A stretch of DNA of 64,000 nt from assembly GCA_016702705.1 (NCBI GenBank), contig JADJDM010000016.1, positions 124,001 to 188,000 of the forward strand. Reading direction: 5' to 3'. A model generated the notes under the pieces. It searched no databases. It saw only the letters and a list, made by a program, of their open reading frames with translations, and was not told the origin of the DNA. Of the stretch, positions 15,861-26,027 are shown in pieces; position 1 is the first letter of the stretch; every line of letters begins with the position of its first letter. A program made the translations under genes and the position numbers. This DNA comes from Bacteroidota bacterium (GTDB taxonomy: Bacteria; Bacteroidota; Bacteroidia; B-17B0; Aurantibacillaceae).

Positions 15861-17456
15861 TTATTTCCCCGCTGTTTTCTTCTCAATCTCAGCTAATTTA
15901 GCCGTTGCATACTTATCATTAGGTTTTATTTCCAAAGCTTCATTGTAAGTATCCTTCGCTTCTTTATAGCGTTTCATTTTTAGATATTCATCCGCTTTCT
16001 TAATTGTCACTTTATATTTGTCTTCACCAATTACAGTTCTTACATTATGATGTTTTGAGCCTTCAGCCCCACTGTTTTCTTGAGGGTGACCTGTACCATA
16101 AATATTCATTTTGTTTTCTTGAGGGTCTTTAGGGGTTGCTTGTACTGTATTTGTTGTAACTACTTCAGGTTCTTTTACAACAACTGGCTCTTTCACAGGT
16201 TCAATTTTTGTTTCTTTGGATCCAGTTGTAACAGTAGTAGTTAAAGTTGTTGTAACCGTTGTAGTAATGGTAGTATTTCCTTGATGCGTTGAAGTAGTAT
16301 AAGTATCAACTGTTTTAGTTGTTTTTATAGAATTTTCTTTCGCAATTCTATCCGCTTCCTCTTTGTCTTTTTTAGCCTTTTCTTTAGCTAATTTTTCCTG
16401 CTCCGCTTTTTCTTTTGCAATACGATCTTTCTCTTCTTTTTCTTTTTGTTTAGCTAATTTATCAGCAGCCTCTTTTTCTTTCGCCAACTTTTCTTGTTCA
16501 GCTTTTGAAGCGTTTTCTTTTTCTTTAGCAATACGATCTGCTTCTATTTTAGCAGCGGCAGCTTTTTCCTTTTCAATTTTATCAGCCGCTTCTTTTTCCT
16601 TTGCAATGCGCTCAGCTTCTAGTTTTGCCGCCGCCTCTTTTTCTTTAGCAATTTTTTCTGCTTCTATTTTCGCTGCAGCTTCTTTTTCTTTCGCAATTTT
16701 ATCGGCTGCTTCTTTTTCTTTTGCTAACCTTGCCGCTTCTTCTTTTGCTTTAATAGCTTTTTCCGCTTCTTCCTTGGCTTTTAAACATTCGCCTACCTTA
16801 GCTAATTGTTGTACTGGATACTGTTCACCTGGAATAATTGTCATTGCTTTTTCGTATAATTTTTTAGCGAGTGGACAATCAGGAATTTTCATTGCATCAT
16901 CGCCTTGTTTGTTGGTAGAACAAAAGTTTTGGATAAGCACATCTTCTGCATCATAAATTTTTCCAACTACGCCAAGGCCTTGCTGGGTGTAGTTTTCATC
17001 ATCATCAAAGTTTTTAATTTTAGGATGATAAGTAACTCTTACTAATGGTTTTTGTAAACCCGAATAATCTATTCCTTGAAATGGTTTTGATAAAATAAAT
17101 CCACCAATACTAAAACTAGGTTTAAAAATTTCTTCACCAAAATCAGGAACATTTTTAGTGTCTGCTTCAAATCGTTTTGTAGTACAACCTGGGTAACTAA
17201 CTTCTATAATAAAAACATCACCAGCAGGCACATGTACAGTAAAATCACCGTTTCCATCGCTTTTTGTTTGTTCAATTAAGGTTGAACCTTTCATTAATTT
17301 TATGGTAGCTCCTAAAAGTGGTGCCGATTTAACTTCTGATTTTGAAGTTAACTTCCATGTTTTTATTTCCACATTACTGCTTAGTTCAAGCTTCCAGCCT
17401 TGAGCACTAGTTTGTATGCAAAGTAACAATGTGAAAAAGAGAAATATGTTTTTCAT
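15861..17456 (-). CDS. Secreted protein with regulatory-like beta domain, K/E/A coiled coil and C-terminal TPR
   Basis: 531 residues with a signal peptide (ends TSAQ, residue 19). Residues ~45-105 form a carboxypeptidase-regulatory-like domain (LLGATIKLMKGS, then DGNGDFTVHVPAG). Residues ~225-375 are almost entirely KEKEAA/AKIEAE-type heptads, a long charged helix or coiled coil. A Thr/Val-rich linker follows (TTITTTVTTTLTTTVTTG). The last ~50 residues form one or two TPR motifs (ADEYLKMKRYKEAKDTYNEA). This could be an envelope scaffold spanning a distance in the periplasm, but no function is recognised. It lies alone, convergent with cmk. Confidence 0.7.
   Translation of the reverse strand: MKNIFLFFTLLLCIQTSAQGWKLELSSNVEIKTWKLTSKSEVKSAPLLGATIKLMKGSTLIEQTKSDGNGDFTVHVPAGDVFIIEVSYPGCTTKRFEADTKNVPDFGEEIFKPSFSIGGFILSKPFQGIDYSGLQKPLVRVTYHPKIKNFDDDENYTQQGLGVVGKIYDAEDVLIQNFCSTNKQGDDAMKIPDCPLAKKLYEKAMTIIPGEQYPVQQLAKVGECLKAKEEAEKAIKAKEEAARLAKEKEAADKIAKEKEAAAKIEAEKIAKEKEAAAKLEAERIAKEKEAADKIEKEKAAAAKIEADRIAKEKENASKAEQEKLAKEKEAADKLAKQKEKEEKDRIAKEKAEQEKLAKEKAKKDKEEADRIAKENSIKTTKTVDTYTTSTHQGNTTITTTVTTTLTTTVTTGSKETKIEPVKEPVVVKEPEVVTTNTVQATPKDPQENKMNIYGTGHPQENSGAEGSKHHNVRTVIGEDKYKVTIKKADEYLKMKRYKEAKDTYNEALEIKPNDKYATAKLAEIEKKTAGK
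16330..16780 (-). repeat. Degenerate tandem repeat encoding the K/E/A coiled coil
   Basis: About 450 bp of imperfect 45-57-bp tandem units coding for variants of IAKEKEAAAKIEAE. The reverse strand is open and would give a Ser/Ala/Phe-rich shadow, not a gene. Such arrays change length easily by slippage or recombination. Confidence 0.7.
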
Positions 17457-17549
17457 TCTAAATATGCTAAAATTTTAAATAGTCAGTAAAAATAAATTTT
17501 ATAATGCAAACTAACAGCAGATTTATTAAAAGTTTTGCAATCAATGGTT

Positions 17550-20500
17550 TTATCTTTGTAAAGTAACAAATCCTTTTAGCTCAGTTTGTTTTTTTCTATA
17601 ATCTGTAAGGTTGGCAATGTAATAATATGTTCCATCATTCATTAATTCTTTATTGAAATTTTTACCATCCCACACTCCATTTGCATCATTCCAAGAATAA
17701 ATTTTTTGCCCCCATCTGTTATAAATAGTGCATTCGAGAGAAATTAAACCTTCACCTTTAATTTTAAATACATCATTAATTCCATCATTGTTTGGGGTAA
17801 AAATATTAGCCATGGAAACTGAACAATTAATAACAGCAACATAAACACTGTCTATTGCGCTGCAACCATATTGATTTGCGACTAAAACACTATATATTCT
17901 GCTCGAATCAACATAAATGGTTTGATTGGTTTCTCCATTATCCCAGAAGTAGTAGGTTTGATTGCCCCCAGCGTTTAAACTAAATTCATCTTCATTACAA
18001 ACGGTAGTGTCGTTTCCTAAAGAAACAAAAGTTGCAGGCCTAACAATTACATTAGTTACAACTGTATTTCCAATACAGCCATTTAATTCAGCGGATACAG
18101 AGTAACTTCCATTTAATGAACTATCAGCATTTGCAATATAATTGCTAAAGCTGGAAGAGGTATAATTATTTACTCCGGTCCAAGTATAAGTTGCATTTGG
18201 AATTTCGTTTGTATATAAATGTAAACTATCTCCTGTACAAATGGGTACGTTGTTGTTCGCCGAAAATAGCCAAGGCCTTGGATTTACAATAACATTAAAG
18301 GTGTCAGCTTGCCCCATACATCCAAAATAATTTTCTTGAAAAATATAATCGTAATTCCCTGTATTCATATCCTGAATAATAAATGTACTGTCAATTAGAG
18401 GAAATGAAAATGCATTACTATCAATTTGATAAAAAGTTATTGGATTATGTTGTGAGTGAATTGTTAATTGAAGTGAGTCTCCTTCACAAAGAACCATGTT
18501 TCCCGTCACCGTTATTGGCAAAGCTTGCATAACGTCAATTTCAATTGTTGCGGCAGGGCTTGTGCATCCATTACCTGTTACGATTAGTGAATAAATTCCA
18601 GCTGTTGAATTGTTTGCGAGTTGCACAATTGGATTTTGTAAATTTGAATTGAAATTTGAGGGGCCAGTCCAATTATAAACAGCGTTAGTAATTGAGTTTG
18701 TGCTTAATAAAATACTATCACCAAAACAAGCGATTGTATCATTTGTAATTATGGGTAAAAATGATGTTTCATAAACAATTGCATTAACAGGAACCCAAAC
18801 GCTGTGGCAGCCAGCCCCATTTTGCGTTGTTGCATAATAAACGGTAGAGTTATTTAGTGGAGAAACCAAAAAGGTATCATTGTTAGATAATAAATTTGAG
18901 GAAGGAAAACTGGAATACCATTCAATAGTTCCACTGCTTAAACTCCCGATTAAAGTTGCTGTATCACCAGCACATACACTGTCTCCAATTGCTGTTGGAG
19001 GCGTTACAGAAGTATTCCAAGTAACCGTAATAGTATTAGAATTTGCAGAGCATCCATAGGCATCAGTTACAGTAAGAGAGTATGCCCCAGGGTTATGTAC
19101 CGTATAATTTTGACCGTTGTAGCTACCTGGATTCCACGTGTAGCCAGCCATACCGCCATTTCCATTAAGTGTAACCGAATCGCCTGGACAAAATGTTGTT
19201 GGCCCGTTTGCTATTGCAATAGCTGTAGGTGATGATTGTATAATTTGGATATTACAATTGGTTGTAATACCACAAGCAGTTACATTGCAATAATATGTTC
19301 CTCCAGTATTAATTACTTGGCTCATTGCAGATCCAAATAATGGAGCTTGCCATTGTATGGTTGATGTGGATTCAGTAACAACAAGTATTGTTGTTGTTTG
19401 GCCAGGGCACAAAGTTGTAGTTGGCTGACCAATTAAATAGGGGGCACTGTATTGTTTAATCTCAACGGTGTTTGATGTTAATATACAGCCATCAATATCT
19501 GTTACAACACAATGATAAAAGCCCTGAATATTTACATAAATAAATTGCGAGTTAATAGGTATTATACCCATTGGTCCATGCCATTCATAATTAATTGCAT
19601 TCGGAATATTAACTTGAACTCTTACAGAATCATTAGGGCAAATTAGTCCTGTCCAAGGAACGGTTGAGATAATTGGGTCGGGTTTTGATTGAATATATTC
19701 AACATCAAAGGCGCTATTATAGCAACCAGTTACTGTATCAGTATAATTGGCGTTTGCTGTATAATTTCCTGGTTGAGCTACATATAGGGTGTCACTCGTT
19801 GAGCCCGTGCTCCAATTAACAAAATGATTTGAGTTTGCTATTAATAAAATAGTATCGCCTGGGCAAATCAATTGGTTTCCTGTAATATTAATAAATACAT
19901 GTGGTTTTGGATTAACTATCACGTGAATAGTGTCTATAAAGCAATATCTTTCAATGCCACATAAATTTTGAATTTTCAAGGAATCTTTAACTATATATGT
20001 GCCAGTTTGATTTGGGAAGAACGTCCCTCCAAGAGAGCACCATTGATTGCTTCCTGACATTCCGCCTGGGCTTACATACCAAGTTTCTTGAATTTGGGAG
20101 AAGCAGTTGCTATAAGGTATAATACCTGTTGGGTTTGAAAGACTGTCGTAGAGAATATAATCAAACGATTGTCCTTGACAAACTGTAAAAGTATCTGGCA
20201 TGTTTGATTTTGGGATTATGGAACTTAAGTTTTGTAGATTTATACTTATTGTGTTAGTTCGTGTACATCCGTATGAATCGGCAAGTGTAAATGTGTAATT
20301 TCCACTTTGATTTATAAAAATCACAGAATCATGTTGGTTAATTATACCAGGATTACTCAAATTCCATCCAAATATAAAATTGCCAATATTCCCACCAATA
20401 AGTTTAACTGTATCTGGCGCACATGCTGTTATAGGCAACGCATTGGGTGGATGTTGAAAGTTTACATTATGATCATCCGTTATAGTCGGAGAGTTCATGT

Positions 20501-22319
20501 TTCCCACAATGGCGTAAACGCTATCTTCAAAGGAATAACAACCATCATAAGACTCAATTTTTACTGAATGATATCCTGTTGTAGTTATATAGCCATTTTT
20601 AGTTGTGTCAGATGAATTCGATCCAGTCCAATCATAATGATATATTGGAGAAAGTTGGTTCGTAGAACTTTGGTAAGCATTTACAAATACATTTGGCCCT
20701 GTTGAAGGACTCGCTGGATAACATAATCTTATTGTATCAGGGCACCCTGTAGAATTTAATAAATTCTCAATACAAATATCCAATTGAGGTCTTAAGCAAT
20801 TTACGCCATTTCTAAGGTAAAAATCATAAGGCTGCCTTGTCAAATCAATTCCATCACAAACAAAAGCATCACTAAAACCTTGAGCTGGCAACGAACCATA
20901 AGTATTATAAGCAGGATCAGTGCAATAATTATTTCCCCAGCCTCCGCTGTTTCCATTTAGTGGATATGTACTCATACCATTTGCTCCAATAGGCCAATTA
21001 ATATTTTGTTCAAAACTACCTGCTATTACTGGCCTTCCGTTGTTTCCTTCAACAACACCATGAGCTTTGTCTACCAATGGCCCACCAAAATGCCGTTCCC
21101 AAGTTCTTGCGCCACTTGAGGTATATTTACAAGCAAAAATATCTGAAAATCCTACGGAGTTAAAAATGCCTTCACCATATAAGTTAGAATACTCATTCAT
21201 TACACAACCAAATTCTCCTGCAATATAAACATCCCCATTGCTGGCTAAAGCAATTGCTCTAGCAGATAAATAATTATCAGAAGCATCACTTTGTGCCCAA
21301 ACAAAATTGCCCGAGGTAGTATATTTTGCAAGGAAGATACGGTTAGTGTAAGTGTCAGTTAAAATATTATTTGGTGTTCCAAAAAACGTCATTGTTCCTT
21401 TGTAATCTCCACTCACATATAAGTCTTGGTTATTGTAAAGTGCAATAGAATAGCCTATTCCAAAGCTACCTGCAGCTTTTCTAAACCAAACTTCTTGCCC
21501 TGATGAGTTATATTTGATAATAAACACTGCATTCATTACATTATTATTGTAAGTGTTTTGGAATGTTATAGTATCGCTAAATTGCCCAGTAACATAAACG
21601 TTTCCGGTGTTATCGCAAACTAAATCCATTCCTCTATCATTATATTCTGCTTTACCCTGTCGTACCCATTGAAATGCACCAGATGAATTGTATTTAGCAG
21701 TAAATATATCGAACGAAGGCAAATTAGTTTGAGGATTTACCTGACTAATTAAAGTTTGAGAACCAAAGGTAGAATTACCTTCGAATTGCCCAGTAATAAA
21801 TACATTGTTGCTTTGGTCAAGAGCTAATCCGTAGGAGTATTCACCCAAATTACCACCTGCACTAACGGCCCATTGAAAAACGCCACCACTATTTAATTTT
21901 GCAATAAAAACATCTTGCGAACCATTTACTGAATTTAATGTAATACTTCCAAAATTTGCAGTTCCATAATAAAATCCTGTGATGTAAATATCACCATTCG
22001 CGTCAACTTTAACTGCAGTTGCTCTATCAGAGCCATTTCCACCAGCTTTTACGGCCCATAAGAAAGCGCCTGTTGACGAAGTTTTTTGGATAAAAACATC
22101 AGGGACTCCTTGTGATGTTGAAACTAAACTGAAGGTAGAAGTAAATTGCGCTGTATTGGTAAAATAACCTACTGAAATAATATTCCCTAAATTATCCTTC
22201 GTTACATCTAATGCCTCATCAACATTATTACCTCCAGACCCTCTGCTCCAGAAGGATTGAGGAAACATGTTTGTGAAAAACAGGCTAAAGATAAATGCAA
22301 ATAATAATTTAAATTTCAT
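17550..22319 (-). CDS. Giant SBBP/Ig-like secreted protein, T9SS type B C-terminus
   Basis: 1589 residues with a signal peptide (ends about MFPQ, residue 21). Residues ~25-480 contain about eight SBBP (beta-propeller-like) repeats of ~50-55 residues, with recurring signatures such as DANGDIYITGFYYGTANFG and FQWAVSAGG. From ~500 to ~1490 there is a long series of Ig-like/PKD-like units with paired Cys and CPGDS.TL or C.GDS..L motifs. The last ~90 residues are a CHU_C domain (MANIFTPNNDGINDVFKI, YNRWGQKIYSW, VWDGKNF), the type B sorting signal. A cell-surface or matrix protein is likely; ligand unknown. It is transcribed away from rpsL. Confidence 0.85.
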   Translation of the reverse strand: MKFKLLFAFIFSLFFTNMFPQSFWSRGSGGNNVDEALDVTKDNLGNIISVGYFTNTAQFTSTFSLVSTSQGVPDVFIQKTSSTGAFLWAVKAGGNGSDRATAVKVDANGDIYITGFYYGTANFGSITLNSVNGSQDVFIAKLNSGGVFQWAVSAGGNLGEYSYGLALDQSNNVFITGQFEGNSTFGSQTLISQVNPQTNLPSFDIFTAKYNSSGAFQWVRQGKAEYNDRGMDLVCDNTGNVYVTGQFSDTITFQNTYNNNVMNAVFIIKYNSSGQEVWFRKAAGSFGIGYSIALYNNQDLYVSGDYKGTMTFFGTPNNILTDTYTNRIFLAKYTTSGNFVWAQSDASDNYLSARAIALASNGDVYIAGEFGCVMNEYSNLYGEGIFNSVGFSDIFACKYTSSGARTWERHFGGPLVDKAHGVVEGNNGRPVIAGSFEQNINWPIGANGMSTYPLNGNSGGWGNNYCTDPAYNTYGSLPAQGFSDAFVCDGIDLTRQPYDFYLRNGVNCLRPQLDICIENLLNSTGCPDTIRLCYPASPSTGPNVFVNAYQSSTNQLSPIYHYDWTGSNSSDTTKNGYITTTGYHSVKIESYDGCYSFEDSVYAIVGNMNSPTITDDHNVNFQHPPNALPITACAPDTVKLIGGNIGNFIFGWNLSNPGIINQHDSVIFINQSGNYTFTLADSYGCTRTNTISINLQNLSSIIPKSNMPDTFTVCQGQSFDYILYDSLSNPTGIIPYSNCFSQIQETWYVSPGGMSGSNQWCSLGGTFFPNQTGTYIVKDSLKIQNLCGIERYCFIDTIHVIVNPKPHVFINITGNQLICPGDTILLIANSNHFVNWSTGSTSDTLYVAQPGNYTANANYTDTVTGCYNSAFDVEYIQSKPDPIISTVPWTGLICPNDSVRVQVNIPNAINYEWHGPMGIIPINSQFIYVNIQGFYHCVVTDIDGCILTSNTVEIKQYSAPYLIGQPTTTLCPGQTTTILVVTESTSTIQWQAPLFGSAMSQVINTGGTYYCNVTACGITTNCNIQIIQSSPTAIAIANGPTTFCPGDSVTLNGNGGMAGYTWNPGSYNGQNYTVHNPGAYSLTVTDAYGCSANSNTITVTWNTSVTPPTAIGDSVCAGDTATLIGSLSSGTIEWYSSFPSSNLLSNNDTFLVSPLNNSTVYYATTQNGAGCHSVWVPVNAIVYETSFLPIITNDTIACFGDSILLSTNSITNAVYNWTGPSNFNSNLQNPIVQLANNSTAGIYSLIVTGNGCTSPAATIEIDVMQALPITVTGNMVLCEGDSLQLTIHSQHNPITFYQIDSNAFSFPLIDSTFIIQDMNTGNYDYIFQENYFGCMGQADTFNVIVNPRPWLFSANNNVPICTGDSLHLYTNEIPNATYTWTGVNNYTSSSFSNYIANADSSLNGSYSVSAELNGCIGNTVVTNVIVRPATFVSLGNDTTVCNEDEFSLNAGGNQTYYFWDNGETNQTIYVDSSRIYSVLVANQYGCSAIDSVYVAVINCSVSMANIFTPNNDGINDVFKIKGEGLISLECTIYNRWGQKIYSWNDANGVWDGKNFNKELMNDGTYYYIANLTDYRKKQTELKGFVTLQR

Positions 22320-22340
22320 TTTTCATTAATCGTAACATAT

Positions 22341-22348
22341 CGAAAGTA
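22341..22348 (-). promoter_or_regulatory. Candidate -7 element TACTTTCG for the SBBP cargo gene
   Basis: Read on the minus strand, TACTTTCG (one base from TAnnTTTG) lies about 22 bp before the start codon at 22319. The same variant occurs upstream of rpsM at 36783-36790. Motif evidence only. Confidence 0.35.
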
Positions 22349-22525
22349 GCAAATTGTTTGGTGTAATGAAAATTATTGATGTTAAATTACCTGAGAGGAA
22401 GGAGGTTGCTTTGATTTTGGTGTGTGAAATCACCACTTTAGTCTAAATAACCTTACTTTTTCGAAATTAACTGAATTATTTTAAAAATATTTTATCAACA
22501 GTTATGATGTTTATAAAAATATTAT

Positions 22526-22533
22526 TACCTTTG
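22526..22533 (+). promoter_or_regulatory. Main ribosomal-operon promoter, -7 element TACCTTTG
   Basis: An exact TAnnTTTG match 77 bp before rpsL. Just after it, CCCC (22538-22541) can pair with GGGG (22550-22553), which would place a small hairpin at or near the 5' end of the message. The long AT-rich leader and head-of-operon position support use as the promoter for rpsL and the genes after it. The -33 box is not clear. The rest of the 22320-22609 gap shows no gene. Confidence 0.55.
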
Positions 22534-22609
22534 CCCTCCCCAAAAAGGTGGGGTGTGTTTAAATTATTGTTAAAAGTACTGTAAAATCAGGTAATACAAC
22601 AAACAAAAG

Positions 22610-23014
22610 ATGCCAACTATACAGCAATTAGTAAGAAAAGGTCGCACGAAAGCGCCAAACAAGAGTAAATCCGTGGCTTTAACCTCTTGCCCACAACGTC
22701 GTGGTGTATGTACGAAAGTATATACTACAACGCCAAAAAAACCAAACTCAGCAATGCGTAAGGTAGCAAAGGTTCGTTTAACTAACAAAGAAGAAATCAT
22801 CGCATACATCCCAGGTGAAGGACACAACTTGCAAGAGCATAGTATTGTGTTAGTTCGTGGTGGTCGTGTGAAAGATTTACCAGGTGTTCGTTACCACATC
22901 ATTCGTGGTGCATTGGATACTGCAGGTGTTGATGGAAGAAGACAACGTCGTTCAAAATACGGTGCAAAACGTCCTAAAGCGGGTGCTGCTGCAGCTCCAG
23001 CTAAGAAAAAATAA
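22610..23014 (+). CDS. rpsL: 30S ribosomal protein S12
   Basis: 134 residues. S12 sits at the decoding centre and helps control accuracy. The conserved TPKKPNSAMRKVAKVRLTN segment (~43-61) keeps the Lys whose mutation causes streptomycin resistance, so this copy looks wild type. PGVRYHIIRGALDTAGV near residue 90-106 is also standard. The C-terminus has an Ala/Lys extension (AGAAAAPAKKK). First gene of the str part of the cluster, 28 bp before rpsG. Confidence 0.97.
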   Translation: MPTIQQLVRKGRTKAPNKSKSVALTSCPQRRGVCTKVYTTTPKKPNSAMRKVAKVRLTNKEEIIAYIPGEGHNLQEHSIVLVRGGRVKDLPGVRYHIIRGALDTAGVDGRRQRRSKYGAKRPKAGAAAAPAKKK

Positions 23015-23042
23015 TACAAATATTTTAGCATAACAAGAAACG

Positions 23043-23510
23043 ATGAGAAAATCGAGAGCAAAAAAAAGAGTGTTACTACCGGATCCTAAGTTCAATGATA
23101 CATTGGTAACACGTTTCGTAAACAATTTAATGTACGATGGTAAAAAAACTACTGCGTCAAACGTGTTTTACGAAGCTATTGAAACAGTAGCAAAACGTAC
23201 TAACGAAGATGGATTAGAAGTTTTCAAAAAGGCATTGGCTAATATTACTCCACAAGTTGAGGTTAAATCTCGTCGTGTTGGTGGTGCTACTTTCCAAATC
23301 CCAACTGAAATTCGTCCTGATCGTAAAGTTGCAATGGGAATGAAATGGATGATCATGTATTCACGTCGTCGTAACGAAAAATCAATGTCACAAAAATTGG
23401 CAGGTGAAATCGTTGCAGCAGCGAAAGAAGAAGGTGCAGCATTCAAAAAGAAAGAAGATACTCACAAAATGGCAGAAGCTAACAAAGCTTTCTCACATTT
23501 CCGTTTCTAA
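23043..23510 (+). CDS. rpsG: 30S ribosomal protein S7
   Basis: 155 residues, the common bacterial length. S7 starts assembly of the 30S head and contacts the E-site tRNA. VTRFVNNLMYDGKKTTA (~22-38) and RVGGATFQIPTEIRPDRK (~77-94) are the family's conserved blocks. Lies between rpsL and fusA as in most bacteria. Confidence 0.97.
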   Translation: MRKSRAKKRVLLPDPKFNDTLVTRFVNNLMYDGKKTTASNVFYEAIETVAKRTNEDGLEVFKKALANITPQVEVKSRRVGGATFQIPTEIRPDRKVAMGMKWMIMYSRRRNEKSMSQKLAGEIVAAAKEEGAAFKKKEDTHKMAEANKAFSHFRF

Positions 23511-23533
23511 ATTAATACAATAGATTTTATACA

Positions 23534-25642
23534 ATGAGTGATTTACATTATACAAGAAACATCGGGATTGCAGCCCATATTGATGCAGGTAAAACTACAA
23601 CAACGGAGCGTATTTTATACTATACTGGTGTAAACCATAAAATAGGTGAAGTACATGAAGGTGCAGCAACAATGGACTGGATGGCACAAGAGCAAGAGCG
23701 TGGTATTACAATTACTTCTGCAGCTACTACTTGTTTCTGGAACTACCGTGATAACAAATACAAATTAAACATTATTGATACTCCGGGTCACGTTGATTTT
23801 ACTGCTGAGGTAAATCGTTCATTACGTGTATTAGACGGATTAGTTTTCTTGTTTTCAGCAGTTGATGGTGTTGAGCCACAATCTGAAACAAACTGGCGTT
23901 TAGCTGATAACTATAACGTAACTCGTTTGGGTTTCGTTAATAAAATGGATCGTTCAGGTGCTGACTTCTTAAACGTTGTTAAGCAAACACGTGAAATTTT
24001 AGGTGGTAATGCAGTTCCTCTTCAATTGCCAATTGGTGCTGAAGATAATTTCAAAGGTGTAGTTGATTTAATCAACAACCGTGGAATGGTTTGGAATGAG
24101 AATGACAAAGGAATGACTTACGAAATCGTTCCAATTCCTGCTGACATGGTTGAAGAAGTTGCTGAGTGGAGAGAGAAAATGTTAGAAGCAGTTTCTGAGT
24201 TTGATGATAAAATCATGGAGAAGTTTTTCGACGCTCCTGAAACTATCACAGAAAGAGAAGTGTTAGACGCTTTACGTAAAGCATGTTTAGCTAATAAAAT
24301 TGTTCCAATGGTTTGTGGTTCATCTTTCAAAAACAAAGGTGTTCAAACAATGTTGGATTTGGTTATGGAATTAATGCCATCTCCAATGGATAAAGAAGTT
24401 ACTAAAGGGATCAATCCTGATACTGAGCAAGAAGTTACTCGTAAGCCAGATGTTAAAGAACCATTTACTGCTTTAGCATTTAAAATTGCAACTGATCCAT
24501 TCGTAGGTCGTTTGTGTTTCTTCCGTGCTTATTCTGGTCGTTTAGATGCAGGTTCTTATGTACTAAACACTCGTTCAGGTAACAAAGAGCGTATTTCTCG
24601 TATTTTCCAAATGCATGCTAACAAACAAAATGCTATCGAGTTTATCGAGGCAGGTGATATTGGAGCTGCAGTAGGTTTCAAAGATATTCGTACTGGTGAT
24701 ACTTTATGTGATGAAAAACATCCAATTGTATTAGAAGCAATGAATTTCCCTGAGCCAGTTATTGGTATCGCTATTGAGCCTAAAACTCAAGCTGATCTTG
24801 ATAGATTAGGAGTGGGCTTAGGTAAATTAGCTGAAGAGGATCCTACTTTCCGTGTTAAAACGGATGAAGATAGTGGACAAACTATCATCTCTGGTATGGG
24901 TGAGCTTCACTTAGAAATTATTGTTGATCGTTTAAAGCGTGAGTTTAAAGTTGAGGTTAACCAAGGTGCTCCTCAAGTTTCTTACAAAGAAAATATTACA
25001 GGTACTATCGAACACCGTGAGGTTTACAAAAAGCAAACTGGTGGTCGTGGTAAATTTGCCGATATTAAAATTGTATTAGGTCCAATCGATGCGGACTTTA
25101 CTGGTGGTGATTTACAATTTGTAAATGAAATTACTGGTGGTAACATTCCTCGTGAATTTATCCCTTCTGTAGAAAAAGGATTTAAAGCATCAATGGTTAA
25201 CGGTGTATTAGCTGGTTTCCCTTTACAACAATTAAAAGTTACTTTAAAGGACGGTTCTTATCACAATGTCGATTCAGATGCATTATCATTTGAGATTTGT
25301 GCTAAAACTGCATACCGCGAGGCTTTACCAAAATGTAAGCCAGTGTTAATGGAGCCTATCATGAAAATTGAAGTATTAACTCCAGAGCAAAACATGGGTG
25401 ATGTTGTAGGTGACTTAAATCGTCGTCGTGGACAAATCGAAGGTATGGATAGCAAAGGAACAGGTCAAGTAATTAAAGCTAAAGTTCCACTTTCAGAAAT
25501 GTTTGGTTATGTAACAGCGTTACGTACTTTAACATCTGGTCGTGCAACTTCAACAATGGAATTCTCTCATTATGCTGAGGCTCCTGCTAACGTTGCTGCT
25601 GATGTAATTGCAAAATCAAAAGGTAAAACAGAAAAAGTTTAA
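23534..25642 (+). CDS. fusA: Elongation factor G
   Basis: 702 residues, full length. EF-G is the GTPase that drives translocation of tRNA and mRNA. GTP-binding motifs: AHIDAGKTTTTERIL (G1, ~14-28), DTPGHVDF (G3, ~82-89) and NKMDRSGAD (G4, ~136-144). Domain IV appears as GGRGKFADI and the C-terminal domain as MSEFSHYAEAP-like residues near the end. No tuf follows; rpsJ comes next after 23 bp, a common arrangement in Bacteroidota where tuf lies elsewhere. Confidence 0.97.
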   Translation: MSDLHYTRNIGIAAHIDAGKTTTTERILYYTGVNHKIGEVHEGAATMDWMAQEQERGITITSAATTCFWNYRDNKYKLNIIDTPGHVDFTAEVNRSLRVLDGLVFLFSAVDGVEPQSETNWRLADNYNVTRLGFVNKMDRSGADFLNVVKQTREILGGNAVPLQLPIGAEDNFKGVVDLINNRGMVWNENDKGMTYEIVPIPADMVEEVAEWREKMLEAVSEFDDKIMEKFFDAPETITEREVLDALRKACLANKIVPMVCGSSFKNKGVQTMLDLVMELMPSPMDKEVTKGINPDTEQEVTRKPDVKEPFTALAFKIATDPFVGRLCFFRAYSGRLDAGSYVLNTRSGNKERISRIFQMHANKQNAIEFIEAGDIGAAVGFKDIRTGDTLCDEKHPIVLEAMNFPEPVIGIAIEPKTQADLDRLGVGLGKLAEEDPTFRVKTDEDSGQTIISGMGELHLEIIVDRLKREFKVEVNQGAPQVSYKENITGTIEHREVYKKQTGGRGKFADIKIVLGPIDADFTGGDLQFVNEITGGNIPREFIPSVEKGFKASMVNGVLAGFPLQQLKVTLKDGSYHNVDSDALSFEICAKTAYREALPKCKPVLMEPIMKIEVLTPEQNMGDVVGDLNRRRGQIEGMDSKGTGQVIKAKVPLSEMFGYVTALRTLTSGRATSTMEFSHYAEAPANVAADVIAKSKGKTEKV

Positions 25643-25665
25643 TTCAACAGAATCTCAATAAGAAC

Positions 25666-25971
25666 ATGAGCCAAAAAATCAGAATCAAATTAAAGTCTTA
25701 CGACTTCAACTTAGTTGACAAGTCAGCAGAGAAAATCGTGAAAACTGTGAAAATGACTGGTGCAGTAGTTAACGGACCAATTCCTCTTCCTACTCAAAAG
25801 AAAATCTTCACTGTATTACGTGCACCACACGTTAACAAAAAAGCACGTGATCAGTTTCAAGCGTGTACATACAAGCGTTTGTTAGATATCTACAGTTCTA
25901 CATCTAAAACTGTTGATGCACTAATGAAACTTGAGTTACCAAGTGGAGTAGAGGTTGAGATCAAAGTTTAG
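25666..25971 (+). CDS. rpsJ: 30S ribosomal protein S10
   Basis: 101 residues. S10 is a 30S head protein and, in other bacteria, the NusE partner in antitermination. MSQKIRIKLKSYDFNLVDKS and GPIPLPTQKKIFTVLRAPHV are typical. First gene of the S10 section. Confidence 0.97.
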   Translation: MSQKIRIKLKSYDFNLVDKSAEKIVKTVKMTGAVVNGPIPLPTQKKIFTVLRAPHVNKKARDQFQACTYKRLLDIYSSTSKTVDALMKLELPSGVEVEIKV

Positions 25972-26027
25972 TTATCTCACACATCAGGATTAAATAAAAG
26001 TAAATTAATAATAAACAATAAATAAAA

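Noticed and set aside
16363..16956. A 197-codon plus-strand frame rich in Ser, Ala and Phe
   Set aside because: It is the antisense of the K/E/A repeat of the secreted coiled-coil protein; composition reflects the repeat, and it lacks a signal or family match.
17551..17558. TATCTTTG matching the -7 consensus on the plus strand
   Set aside because: It overlaps the stop codon of a minus-strand gene and no plus-strand gene follows.
22570..22827. An 85-codon minus-strand frame over rpsL
   Set aside because: Antisense shadow of a strongly conserved S12 gene.
25643..25665. Missing tuf between fusA and rpsJ as a possible deletion
   Set aside because: Absence of tuf here is common in Bacteroidota, and the junction looks normal with a 23-bp spacer.
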